A DNA stretch of 64,000 nt from Pedobacter sp. ISL-64 (GTDB lineage: Bacteria > Bacteroidota > Bacteroidia > Sphingobacteriales > Sphingobacteriaceae), in contig NZ_JAGGPU010000019.1 in assembly GCF_018613605.1 (NCBI RefSeq), forward strand, positions 52,256 through 116,255. Direction: 5' to 3'. Below, in pieces: positions 1 through 7,798 of the stretch. Below the pieces are notes generated by a model that saw only the letters and a list, made by a program, of their open reading frames with translations, had not been told where the DNA came from and made no database searches. Numbering within the stretch: the stretch's first letter is position 1; the number at the start of each line of letters is the position of its first letter. The position numbers and the translations under genes were made by a program.

Positions 1-21
1 CCAAACTCCAAACTCCAAACT
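1..21. repeat. Heptamer CCAAACT x3 inside the deacetylase frame
   Basis: Three perfect tandem copies of CCAAACT begin the window and may continue beyond it. On the coding strand the unit reads AGTTTGG; because three heptamers make 21 bases they keep the frame and encode SLEFGVW. Confidence 0.85.
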
Positions 22-405
22 GCGGATCTGGCTCTTCCTAATCCTTCCGTAAGGTGGGCGGAAAAGATTTGTTTGTGTAAGTTCCTGGCATTTTAGTGTA
101 TTTTGAAGGTAGGTTTCATTATCGGTTTTCCAGCCTTTTAAATGATTGAAAGTATGGTTGCCAATGGCATGTCCGTCGTTTTTTACACGTTCAAAAACTT
201 CGGGGTGTTTTACAATATTATCGCCAATGCAAAAAAATGTAGCTTTAGCATTAAAGACTTTTAAAGTTTTTAATACAAAATCTGTAACATTGGGTATGGG
301 TCCATCGTCAAAGGTCAAATAAATAACTTTTTCGGTGCGGGATTTATTCCATAATAGTGATGGATAATACCATTTTAGCAGAAGCGGTGATTTGATCAGG
401 TACAT
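1..405 (-). CDS. Polysaccharide deacetylase (NodB-type), partial
   Basis: Reading the minus strand from ATG at 403-405 gives an open frame of 135 codons that leaves the window without a stop. It carries the NodB signature LTFDDGP about 32 residues in, then HAIGNHTFNH (metal-binding histidines) and FRPPYGR, the three core motifs of carbohydrate esterase family 4. Such enzymes remove acetyl groups from N-acetylglucosamine or related sugars in the cell envelope. No signal peptide precedes the domain, only a short hydrophobic-poor start (MYLIKSPLLLKWYYPS), as is usual for short Bacteroidota members. The last seven visible codons (SLEFGVW) are made of three copies of a 7-base repeat and do not look like normal family sequence; see the findings. 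The family call is firm, the substrate is unknown. Confidence 0.9.
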   Translation of the reverse strand, partial: MYLIKSPLLLKWYYPSLLWNKSRTEKVIYLTFDDGPIPNVTDFVLKTLKVFNAKATFFCIGDNIVKHPEVFERVKNDGHAIGNHTFNHLKGWKTDNETYLQNTLKCQELTQTNLFRPPYGRIRKSQIRSLEFGVW

Positions 406-437
406 TTTAGCTACAAAGTTACTAAATGCCTGTACAG

Positions 438-470
438 ATTGAAATTATTAAAGTTGTTTATATAGATTTG
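438..470 (+). promoter_or_regulatory. Bacteroidota-type promoter for the TolC gene
   Basis: ATTG at 438-441, a 21-base spacer and TAGATTTG at 463-470 match the -33/-7 pattern (TTTG...TAnnTTTG) of Bacteroidota primary sigma factor. Transcription would begin near 475, which excludes the more upstream ATG at 426 as the start. Confidence 0.5.
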
Positions 471-479
471 AAACAAATT

Positions 480-1829
480 ATGAAGATGTTTACCAAGAAT
501 AAGTTAATTACCGGATCTGCGTTATTAGTAGCATTAAGTTTTAGTCAGAAAATTAAGGCTCAAGAAGTTATCAGTATTCAACAGGCAGTTGAAAACACAT
601 TAAAAAACAATTTAAATATTAAACAAGCCGCTTTTAGTGCTTCTTTAAGTGAAGAAACTGTTCGTCAATCTAAAAACGCACTCTTACCTACCTTAAATGG
701 TACCATTAACCAGTCGATGCAATGGGGTAGAAGTCAACAGGTATCAGGTTTATTCGAAAACACTCAAAATTATAATTTAAGTCCAAACGTAAGTACGAAT
801 GTTTCGCTTTTTGAGGGTGGTACTAAACTGAACCAGATCAGACAAAACAAAATTTTACTGGCCGCTAACGAAACCAACGTAGAAAAGGTAAAGAACGATC
901 TGATCCTTCAGGTGGTTACGGCTTATCTTCAGGTGTTAAATAATGAAGATCAGGTAAAGGCTACAAAGCAACAATTAGATGTAGCCAATTCTACTTTAAA
1001 AAGAGAACAAGCACTATTAGATGTTGGAAATAAAACCCTGGCCGATATTTCTCAGGCAAAATCGCAGGCAGCCACAGCCGAGCTTAATTTAACAAATGCT
1101 CAAAACCAGCTAACCATATCTTATTTAACTTTAGGCCAATTGATGGAGATTCAACCTCCAATGACTTTTAAGGTTCAGCCTCCTTTGGTTAATGAGATGG
1201 GTAATATTCAAACCACTTATGTGCCTACTGATATCTATAACCAGGCTTTAGCCACATTCCCTGATATTAAATTAGCGGAATTAAACAGTAAAGCAGCCGA
1301 AAAAGGTATTGCTGTAGCTAAGGGTGGATTCTTTCCTCAGATTAGTTTAGGTGCTGGTTTAGGATCGGCTTATTACTATCAGTTTAATTCGAGTTTTCCA
1401 ATATCGAAATTCACCGATCAATTATCTGATAACTTTGGTCAGTATGTGAGTATGGGAATTTCCATTCCGATTTTTAATGGTTTTACAACAAGATCAGCGG
1501 TAAGGAAAGCGAAAATTAACTGGATGCAGCGCAAAACTGATGAGCAGCTATCAAAAAACAATTTGATCAAAGTAATCAATCAGGCAGTTGCCGATCTTAG
1601 TGCCGCACAAAGTAGATACTCTTCTACCCAAAATGCTTTTCAGGCCCAGAAAGATGCTTTTTATGTAATCGATCAACGTTACAATGTAGGATTGGTAAAC
1701 TCGCTGGATTACAGTACTGCTCAAACCAATAGAAACAAAGCCGAAATAGATTTTATCTTAGCAAAATACGATTTACTGTTCAGGGCTAAAGTAATTGATT
1801 ATTATTTGGGTAAACAGATCACATTTTAA
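480..1829 (+). CDS. TolC family outer membrane efflux protein
   Basis: About 449 residues with a signal peptide (MKMFTKNKLI... ending near KIKAQ) and two repeated coiled-coil/beta halves typical of TolC-family trimeric outer-membrane channels. The repeats show long alanine/glutamine/asparagine-rich helices and the conserved segments around SIPIFNG and SLDYSTAQTN. It would form the outer-membrane exit duct of a tripartite pump or secretion system. The open frame begins at 426, but the signal peptide and the promoter at 438-470 place the start at 480 (or 486). The adaptor gene follows after 115 bases, so both probably work together. No inner-membrane pump gene follows in this window, so the transported substrate and energy source cannot be stated. 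Confidence 0.9.
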   Translation: MKMFTKNKLITGSALLVALSFSQKIKAQEVISIQQAVENTLKNNLNIKQAAFSASLSEETVRQSKNALLPTLNGTINQSMQWGRSQQVSGLFENTQNYNLSPNVSTNVSLFEGGTKLNQIRQNKILLAANETNVEKVKNDLILQVVTAYLQVLNNEDQVKATKQQLDVANSTLKREQALLDVGNKTLADISQAKSQAATAELNLTNAQNQLTISYLTLGQLMEIQPPMTFKVQPPLVNEMGNIQTTYVPTDIYNQALATFPDIKLAELNSKAAEKGIAVAKGGFFPQISLGAGLGSAYYYQFNSSFPISKFTDQLSDNFGQYVSMGISIPIFNGFTTRSAVRKAKINWMQRKTDEQLSKNNLIKVINQAVADLSAAQSRYSSTQNAFQAQKDAFYVIDQRYNVGLVNSLDYSTAQTNRNKAEIDFILAKYDLLFRAKVIDYYLGKQITF

Positions 1830-1944
1830 GATTTAAAGCTGAAAAATAGAAAACGAAAGTTTTAGTTTTATACCGTCACATTACAACGTTTTAACTTTAA
1901 AACATTACAACATAATACAACAAACGAAATACAATCAATAAATT

Positions 1945-3285
1945 ATGAAACTGAAGCACATTATTATTACCGTAGTTGCTATCATAGCTCTTCTAGTTAT
2001 ACTAAAGCTAACTGGAGTTATAGGCGGGAACAAAACCGAAAAAATAACTACAGAAAAAGCATCAGATAAAACTGTTGTTGAAACAGTTACTGCAAGTGGT
2101 AAAATTCAACCGGAAACTGAGGTTAAATTAAGTTCTGAAGTATCGGGAGAGGTAGTAGAATTAAAGGTAAAAGAAGGTGATATTGTTAAAGCAGGCCAAT
2201 TGCTTTGTAAAGTACGCCCTGATGTTTTGCAATCAGGCTACGAGAGAACCGTAGCGAGTTTTAATGCGCAAAAATCAAGTGTTGCAGCTGCGCAACAACA
2301 ATTGGCACAAAACCAGGCTAACTTTGTAAATGCAGACGCAACTTACAAACGTAATGTAGAGCTTTTTAAGAAAAAAGTAATATCGGCTTCAGAGTTTGAT
2401 GCGGCAAAGGCTGCTTTTTTAACAGCTAAAGCAAATTTGGCCAGTGCAAAAGAAAATGTAACCGGTGCTAAGTTTACTTTAGAGCAAACAGGGGCAAATG
2501 TTAAAGAAGCTGGTGCAAACTTGGCTAAAACAACAATTTATGCTCCGGTTGATGGTGTGGTTTCAAAATTGTCAATCGAATTGGGAGATCGTATTTTAGG
2601 AACGTCGCAAATGGCAGGTACAGAAATTATGCGTATCTCTAACCTATCATCAATGGAAGTTAATGTTGATGTTAACGAAAACGATATTACCCGTGTTAAA
2701 GTTGGCGATAAAGCTTCGATTGAGGTTGACGCTTTCTCCGATAAAAAATTTAGAGGTGTAGTAACCGAAATTGCAAGTTCATCAACAGCTGTTGGTACTG
2801 CGGTATCTACTTCAGTAGATCAGGTAACCAATTTCTCTGTAAAAATTAGAATTACTGAAGAACTAGCGGGTAAACAACAATCTATTTTCCGCCCGGGCAT
2901 GTCGGCCACAGTTGATATCGAAAGCGAATCGTTAACAGGTTTAGCTATTCCAATTCAGGCTGTATTTACTGATAGTGGTAAATCTGGCGATGCTGGTCAA
3001 AACCAGGGCAATCAGGAAAACACCGATAAACAGAAATCTAAATTAACCGATAAAAAAGTGAAGCAATATATTTATGCTTACGATGCTAAAACTAAAAAGG
3101 TTAAAAAGACAGAGGTAACCACAGGAATCCAAAATGACCAGTTTATTATCGTGAAATCTGGTGTTAAAACTGGCCAGGAAATTGTTACCGGTCCTTATTC
3201 TGCCATCCAAAACAAATTAAAAGACGGAATGATTGTAGAAAAAACATCTAAAGACCAATTGTTTAGCAAAGACGCTAAGAAATAG
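1945..3285 (+). CDS. Efflux periplasmic adaptor (HlyD/MacA family)
   Basis: 446 residues. An N-terminal membrane anchor (about residues 5-27) is followed by a biotinyl-lipoyl-like half (VVELKVKEGDIVKAGQLLCK), a long alpha-hairpin rich in Ala, Gln and Lys (about 100-190), the second lipoyl half (IYAPVDGVVSKLSIELGDR) and the beta-barrel region. This is the order of membrane-fusion proteins that bridge an inner-membrane transporter to TolC. A low-complexity insert rich in G, Q, N, D and K lies near residues 345-370. It sits directly downstream of the TolC gene. MacA-type adaptors usually pair with an ABC transporter, but the next gene is gpsA, so the partner must be elsewhere. Confidence 0.9.
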   Translation: MKLKHIIITVVAIIALLVILKLTGVIGGNKTEKITTEKASDKTVVETVTASGKIQPETEVKLSSEVSGEVVELKVKEGDIVKAGQLLCKVRPDVLQSGYERTVASFNAQKSSVAAAQQQLAQNQANFVNADATYKRNVELFKKKVISASEFDAAKAAFLTAKANLASAKENVTGAKFTLEQTGANVKEAGANLAKTTIYAPVDGVVSKLSIELGDRILGTSQMAGTEIMRISNLSSMEVNVDVNENDITRVKVGDKASIEVDAFSDKKFRGVVTEIASSSTAVGTAVSTSVDQVTNFSVKIRITEELAGKQQSIFRPGMSATVDIESESLTGLAIPIQAVFTDSGKSGDAGQNQGNQENTDKQKSKLTDKKVKQYIYAYDAKTKKVKKTEVTTGIQNDQFIIVKSGVKTGQEIVTGPYSAIQNKLKDGMIVEKTSKDQLFSKDAKK

Positions 3286-3298
3286 CCTTTTTAGGCGT

Positions 3299-3326
3299 AA
3301 GGTTAAAGGTGTGAGGTGTAGGGTTT
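3299..3326 (+). repeat. Heptamer run AAGGTNN x4
   Basis: Four successive 7-base units AAGGTTA, AAGGTGT, GAGGTGT, AGGGTTT start 14 bases after the adaptor stop codon. Their C-rich complement type occurs at 3474, 9733 and 24604. Confidence 0.7.
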
Positions 3327-3350
3327 TGCCTATTCACCTCACACTTTTTA
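3309..3350 (+). terminator. Terminator after the adaptor gene
   Basis: GTGTGAGGTG at 3309-3318 pairs perfectly with CACCTCACAC at 3335-3344 (10-bp stem, 16-base loop), followed by a T run. Part of the stem is made from the heptamer run. Confidence 0.65.
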
Positions 3351-3473
3351 TCGTAAATATCTACAAGAAATAGTAACTTGCGAGCTTGAGATGTAAGATT
3401 TGGATGTGGAATATGGTTCTTCAGCCTAAACTTTACATCTTTTACCTTGAGCTTTAGTACGTAGGACATAATA

Positions 3474-3508
3474 ACCTTATGCCTTTTACCTTAAGCCTTA
3501 TACCTCTT
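3474..3508 (+). repeat. Heptamer run (A/G)CCTTNN x5
   Basis: Five successive units ACCTTAT, GCCTTTT, ACCTTAA, GCCTTAT, ACCTCTT end 6 bases before the gpsA start codon. The orientation is opposite to the run at 3299, so the two runs face each other across the spacer. Confidence 0.75.
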
Positions 3509-3514
3509 TAAAAC

Positions 3515-4516
3515 ATGGTACCTAAAATAGCAATGATTGGGGGCGGGAGCTGGGCTACTGCCATTGTTAAAATGCTTGCAGATAATTTATCTGAAAAGGA
3601 AATTTTTTGGTGGATGCGCAACGAGGCAGCCATAGCGCACATTAAAAAATTTAAACACAACCCTAATTATATTAGTTCTGTTGAGATTAAACTTACTCAG
3701 GAAGACCATATCTCTTCAGATATCAATTCCATCATAAAATCTGCCGAATTTGTAATTCTAAACGTTCCGGCAGCATTTTTAAAAGACACTTTAACTTCCA
3801 TCACCGCCGAAGATTTAAAGGGCAAAAAAATCATTTCAGCCATAAAAGGCATAGTACCCGAAGATAATCTGATTATCGGCGAATTTTTGCACGAAAATTA
3901 TAATATCCCATACGATGATATTTTAGTGGTTAGCGGACCATGCCATGCCGAAGAAGTAGCTTTAGAAAAATTATCATACCTAACCATAGCCTGTACCGAT
4001 GTAGACAAAGCATCAACATTTGCTTCATTTTTAAATACCCGTTACATTAAAACAAACGTATCAGACGACATTTTCGGGACGGAATATGCTGCGGTTTTAA
4101 AAAATATTTATGCCGTAGCCAGCGGTATTTGTCATGGCATAGGTTATGGCGATAACTTTCAGGCCGTATTGATCAGCAATGCCATCCGTGAGATTAAACG
4201 TTTCGTCGATGCCGTTCACCCCATCAACAGGGATATTATGGAGTCGGCATATCTTGGCGATTTATTGGTTACAGCCTATTCGCAGTTCAGCCGCAACCGT
4301 ACGTTTGGTAACATGGTAGGCAAAGGTTACACCGTAAAATCTGCCCAATTGGAGATGAATATGGTTGCAGAAGGTTATTATGCAGTTAAATGTATGCATA
4401 TTAAAAATCAGGCGTACAATGTAGATATGCCAATTTGTAAGGCGGTGCACAGTATTATTTATGAAAACCATTCGCCACATATCGAAATGAAATTGCTGGC
4501 CGAGAAATTAAATTAA
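3515..4516 (+). CDS. gpsA: Glycerol-3-phosphate dehydrogenase [NAD(P)+]
   Basis: 333 residues, the usual length. The N-terminal Rossmann motif appears as IGGGSWATA (residues 8-16), followed by the family blocks ILNVPAAFL, SAIKGI, VSGPCHAEE and the catalytic-lysine region AVLKNIYAVASGICHGIGYGDN. The enzyme reduces dihydroxyacetone phosphate to sn-glycerol 3-phosphate in the cytoplasm, supplying the backbone for phospholipid synthesis. The GxGxxGxA loop is written GGGSWATA, common in Bacteroidota. It stands alone, preceded by a heptameric repeat run and followed by a long repeat-rich spacer. Confidence 0.95.
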   Translation: MVPKIAMIGGGSWATAIVKMLADNLSEKEIFWWMRNEAAIAHIKKFKHNPNYISSVEIKLTQEDHISSDINSIIKSAEFVILNVPAAFLKDTLTSITAEDLKGKKIISAIKGIVPEDNLIIGEFLHENYNIPYDDILVVSGPCHAEEVALEKLSYLTIACTDVDKASTFASFLNTRYIKTNVSDDIFGTEYAAVLKNIYAVASGICHGIGYGDNFQAVLISNAIREIKRFVDAVHPINRDIMESAYLGDLLVTAYSQFSRNRTFGNMVGKGYTVKSAQLEMNMVAEGYYAVKCMHIKNQAYNVDMPICKAVHSIIYENHSPHIEMKLLAEKLN

Positions 4517-4595
4517 TGTCAACCTAGGGATATTTTATTTCATAAAATCAATATAATTACAGGAGAATTTAAAGAGGTGAGTCAATTAGAAGTAC

Positions 4596-4690
4596 CGTCA
4601 TTTCGACCGTAGTGGAGAAATCTTTAAATTCGATTTCAATAATATAGTTTAAAGATCTCTCCACTTCGCGGTGCTTCGGTCGAGATGACG
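4596..4690. repeat. Imperfect inverted-repeat element (GTCATTTCGA type)
   Basis: The ends CGTCATTTCGACCG and CGGTCGAGATGACG are inverted repeats with one mismatch, and TGGAGAAATCTTTAAA pairs internally with TTTAAAGATCTCTCCA. The 95-bp unit can fold into one long hairpin. Related ends appear at 53124, 60260 and 62090. It encodes nothing. Confidence 0.75.
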
Positions 4691-4808
4691 ATCATTCTAT
4701 CGAAATCTATCAATGCTAGTATAGTCAAAAGGTCTATTTAATTTATTTATCTCTAGAGGTCTTCGACTGCGCTCAGACTGACAACTGTGGTACTTAACCT
4801 TGTTATGA

Positions 4809-4936
4809 TTTGTATTTCTTGCAGCACCAATTGTTTAGCCCCGGGCGAGCGGCATCCCTGAAGCGCAGCGAAAGGATACAGCGAAGAACGGGAACAAATC
4901 TTAATAGTTGCTACTGCCTTTGCGCTTCAAAAAAAA
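4809..4936. repeat. Dispersed ~128-bp element, copy 1
   Basis: Shares near-identity with 5137-5263, including TTAGCCCCGGGCG, GCGGCATCCCTGAAGCGCAG and GGATA(C/T)AGCG..GAACGGGAACA, and a more diverged tail ending in an A run. The rest of 4517-5478 contains no credible gene. Confidence 0.8.
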
Positions 4937-5136
4937 ACAATTTAAATCTTTTGTAAAGCAAGTTTGGTGCTTTTCGGTTCGGGTAGTCCTTCTTTTCGCT
5001 ATTATCTTTTTGTGATCGTTAGTCGGTATATTTTTGGTGGTGCAACAAAAAGGATAACTGCTTCAATAAGGTTTATTGAATGAGGGGCTTTGCAAGAAAT
5101 AAAAAATGGATGCTTATGAAAGAGGTAGGTAGGCGT

Positions 5137-5263
5137 TTTGTATTTCTTGCAGCACCAATTGTTTAGCCCCGGGCGAAGCGGCATCCCTGAAGCGCAGCGT
5201 AAGGATATAGCGGAGAACGGGAACAGACGCTAATAGCTGCTGTGACCATGCGCTCCAAAAAAA
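5137..5263. repeat. Dispersed ~127-bp element, copy 2
   Basis: Direct repeat of 4809-4936 in the same orientation; the first 88 bases are almost identical and the last 40 more diverged. The 200 bases between the copies show no coding signal. Confidence 0.8.
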
Positions 5264-5478
5264 TAAAAATTTGACTTAAAGCATTTTAAGTAACTTTCCA
5301 TTAGGAAGCTCTTCAACGAATTAGCGCAATTATGCTTTTTTGTAAATCAAGATCTTTTACCCTTGATTATTGTTCTCTACTTATAAAATAATATCCTAAA
5401 ACTTTATCTTTATTAGTGTAACAGAAATAAAACAAATCTTATGATCAACTGTTATTCTCTAAACAAAATATAGCTGTC

Positions 5479-5823
5479 ATGAAAAGAAAATTAGTAATGG
5501 GTTTATTAACGCTGGCCTTATTTGGAGGTGCAGCCTTAACTGTAAATGCTCAGGAAAAGAAAAAAACTGAAGTAGGTAAAGCATTAGATCATACCGGTAA
5601 AGCAATTGGTAAAGGTGCTAAATCTGTAGGTAATAAAACTGCCGAAGTAGCAGTAAAAGGCGGTTCGAAAGTTGCAGATAAAACCTGGAAAGGTAAAATG
5701 GCTCCAGATGGATCTAATGTTTACATCAATGCGAAGAATGAAAAATATTATGTAAACTCGAAAGGTGCTAAAATCTGGTTAAAACCTAGTCAGATTAAAA
5801 ATAGACCTGTAGATAAGAAATAG
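5479..5823 (+). CDS. Small secreted lysine-rich protein of unknown function
   Basis: 114 residues. A clear signal peptide (MKRKLVMGLLTLALFGGAA... cut after VNAQ, about residue 25) is followed by a Lys/Gly/Ala/Thr-rich stretch with repeated GK(A/S)xGxK units (about 40-65) and a compact C-terminal part with NVYINAKNEKYYVNSKGAK, which looks like two short beta-hairpin repeats. The basic character and signal suggest a periplasmic or surface protein. I do not recognise a characterised family. It has its own terminator and a putative -7 element (TATCTTTA at 5405-5412). Confidence 0.75.
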   Translation: MKRKLVMGLLTLALFGGAALTVNAQEKKKTEVGKALDHTGKAIGKGAKSVGNKTAEVAVKGGSKVADKTWKGKMAPDGSNVYINAKNEKYYVNSKGAKIWLKPSQIKNRPVDKK

Positions 5824-5842
5824 TAGTAAAATATGCGATCAG

Positions 5843-5880
5843 AGAGAAGTCTAGTTTTCAAAACTGGACTTCTCTTTTAT
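5843..5880. terminator. Bidirectional terminator between the small secreted protein and rimO
   Basis: AGAGAAGTC-T-AGTTTT at 5843-5858 pairs with AAAACT-G-GACTTCTCT at 5860-5875 and a T run follows. It lies between the two convergent genes. Confidence 0.8.
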
Positions 5881-5901
5881 AGGCAAAACTGAGGGTTTGT
5901 T

Positions 5902-7233
5902 TTATACTATCGTACCATACAGATCGAAATCTTCAGCCCTGTCTATCTTCACATTAACAAAGCTTCCGTTAGCGGCATAACCTGTAGCTGCATCGATTAA
6001 AACCTCATTATCAACCTCAGGCGAATCAAATTCGGTTCTGCCTACAAAGAAATCGCCTTCTTTTTTATCTACCAGCACCTTGAAGGTTTTGCCTACTTTA
6101 TCCTGATTAATATCGAACGAAATACCTTGTTGTATTTCCATAATATCATCAACACGTTGTTGTTTTACTTCGTCAGAAATATCATCAACTAAGGTATGTG
6201 CATGTGTTTTTTCTTCATGCGAATAAGTAAAGCAGCCCAAACGATCGAATTTGGTTTCTGCAACCCATTCCTTCATTTCTTCGAAATCATGTTCAGTTTC
6301 GCCAGGATAACCACAGATTAGCGTGGTACGCATGGCGATGTTTGGTACTTTATCACGGATTTGATTGACTAAATCGATGGTTTTTTGTTTGGTGGTACCA
6401 CGGCGCATCGATTTCAACATATTATCGGTAATGTGCTGTAATGGCATATCCAGGTATTTGCAGATGTTATCGCGCTCGTTCATGGCATCTAAAATTTCCA
6501 TGGGGAAACCAGAAGGGTAGGCGTATTGCAAACGGATCCATTCGATTCCGGGAACATCCGATAAACGACGCATCAACTCATCTAACTTGCGCACACCATA
6601 AAGGTCTAAACCATAATAGGTAAGGTCCTGAGCAATTAAAATCAATTCTTTTGTACCGTTTTTAGCTAGTATTTTAGCCTCGTTAACCAATTCTTCCATT
6701 GGTTTACTCAAGTGTTTGCCACGCATTAACGGGATGGCACAGAAAGAACACGGACGGTTACAGCCTTCGGCAATTTTGAAATAAGCGAAATGAGAAGGAG
6801 TGGTGAGCAAACGCTCGCCAATAAGTTCGTGCTTGTAATTGGCACCTAACTCGTGTAAAATATTCTGTAGATCGTTAGTGCCGAAAAAGGCATCAACGTT
6901 GGTGATTTCTGATTCCAGTTCGGGTTTGTAGCGTTCAGATAAACAACCTGTAACCACTACCTTACCAATTTTGCCGGCTTCTTTTAGTTCACTGAACTGT
7001 AGAATGGTATCGATTGATTCTTGTTTAGCATTATCGATAAAACCGCAGGTATTAATTACAACGATATCATCTTTGCCCATCTTGTCTGATTCGTGCACAA
7101 CATTTAAATTGTTGCCACGCAGCTGGCCCATCAATACTTCCGAATCGTATATGTTTTTTGAACAACCTAATGTAATTACATTAATTTTTGGTTGTTTAAT
7201 TGCGCTTTTACTTCTTACTATTTTGGTATTCAT
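5902..7233 (-). CDS. rimO: Ribosomal protein S12 methylthiotransferase
   Basis: 443 residues, the normal length. An N-terminal UPF0004 domain starts with VITLGCSKNIYDSE and contains INTCGFIDNAKQES and VTGCLSERY, giving the three cysteines of the auxiliary iron-sulfur cluster. The radical-SAM domain has EGCNRPCSFCAIP (CxxxCxxC) and the C-terminal TRAM domain binds substrate. The Ser-Lys after the first cysteine and the overall match favour RimO, which adds a methylthio group to an aspartate of ribosomal protein S12, over tRNA-acting MiaB. It is on the same strand as ftsY but separated from it by the GxxExxY gene. Confidence 0.95.
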   Translation of the reverse strand: MNTKIVRSKSAIKQPKINVITLGCSKNIYDSEVLMGQLRGNNLNVVHESDKMGKDDIVVINTCGFIDNAKQESIDTILQFSELKEAGKIGKVVVTGCLSERYKPELESEITNVDAFFGTNDLQNILHELGANYKHELIGERLLTTPSHFAYFKIAEGCNRPCSFCAIPLMRGKHLSKPMEELVNEAKILAKNGTKELILIAQDLTYYGLDLYGVRKLDELMRRLSDVPGIEWIRLQYAYPSGFPMEILDAMNERDNICKYLDMPLQHITDNMLKSMRRGTTKQKTIDLVNQIRDKVPNIAMRTTLICGYPGETEHDFEEMKEWVAETKFDRLGCFTYSHEEKTHAHTLVDDISDEVKQQRVDDIMEIQQGISFDINQDKVGKTFKVLVDKKEGDFFVGRTEFDSPEVDNEVLIDAATGYAANGSFVNVKIDRAEDFDLYGTIV

Positions 7234-7325
7234 ATAATATGTGATTACACCGATTATTAATGATTTCGGTGATTAATCTTATTGTCGGATTAATAGATTT
7301 AAGGTTTTAATATCTATTCAAGCTG

Positions 7326-7700
7326 TTAAACAGATAACCGTTTTACTTCACAACTTGTATTGCCAAAGTTAATCAATAATCCGGTTTTAATTTTGCTGGC
7401 TTTTAGGTATGATATAAGTTGACTTTGAAATAACTTAGGTTGATACCCTGTTACTGATTTTAATTCTACAATTACCTTGTCTTCAACAAAAAGATCACAC
7501 CTAAATTTTCCTACAACAACGTTCTCAAATACAACACTAAATTCTTTTTCCGCCGTGTAATTTAAACCTGCTTGTTGAAGTTTGATTTTTAGCGCATTCA
7601 CGTAGATTTTCTCCAAAAAACCTGGTCCCAACTGCGTATGAACATTGTAGCAACAACCAATTATAATTCCTGTAAGCTCATGATTTTCATATTCTTCCAT
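7326..7700 (-). CDS. GxxExxY protein (PD-(D/E)XK-like)
   Basis: 124 residues from MEEYENHELT. The naming motif GxxExxY is GFLEKIY (G27, E30, Y33), after LGPG. Family features ADKEFSV-like region, FRCDLFVEDKVIVELK (the DLxV...ELK nuclease-fold core) and the C-terminal TGLLINFG are all present. The family has a predicted PD-(D/E)XK nuclease fold, no proven function, and is typically scattered as single genes in Bacteroidota. A longer frame reaches back to 7748, but that extra part is made of the repeat sequence upstream, so the start at 7700 is preferred. The gene interrupts the ftsY-rimO neighbourhood. Confidence 0.85.
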   Translation of the reverse strand: MEEYENHELTGIIIGCCYNVHTQLGPGFLEKIYVNALKIKLQQAGLNYTAEKEFSVVFENVVVGKFRCDLFVEDKVIVELKSVTGYQPKLFQSQLISYLKASKIKTGLLINFGNTSCEVKRLSV

Positions 7701-7717
7701 TACTGAAATTAATAAAA

Positions 7718-7798
7718 ATCTGTGTAATCCTGTAATCTGTGTAATCAACCACGAAGTGAATTGTAGACTAAATCCTCAGTGGAATCAACCACGGAGTG
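7718..7798. repeat. Short direct repeats upstream of the GxxExxY gene
   Basis: ATCTGTGTAATC occurs at 7718-7729 and 7735-7746, and AATCAACCACG(A/G)AGTG occurs at 7743-7758 and 7783-7798. They fill the whole spacer between the GxxExxY start and the ftsY stop. Confidence 0.75.

Noticed and set aside
5002..5184. Minus-strand frame of 60 codons inside the repeat pair
   Set aside because: It overlaps the second copy of the ~128-bp element and has no family support.
7701..7748. Longer start for the GxxExxY protein
   Set aside because: The additional 16 codons are made of the ATCTGTGTAATC repeats, and the family start fits 7700.
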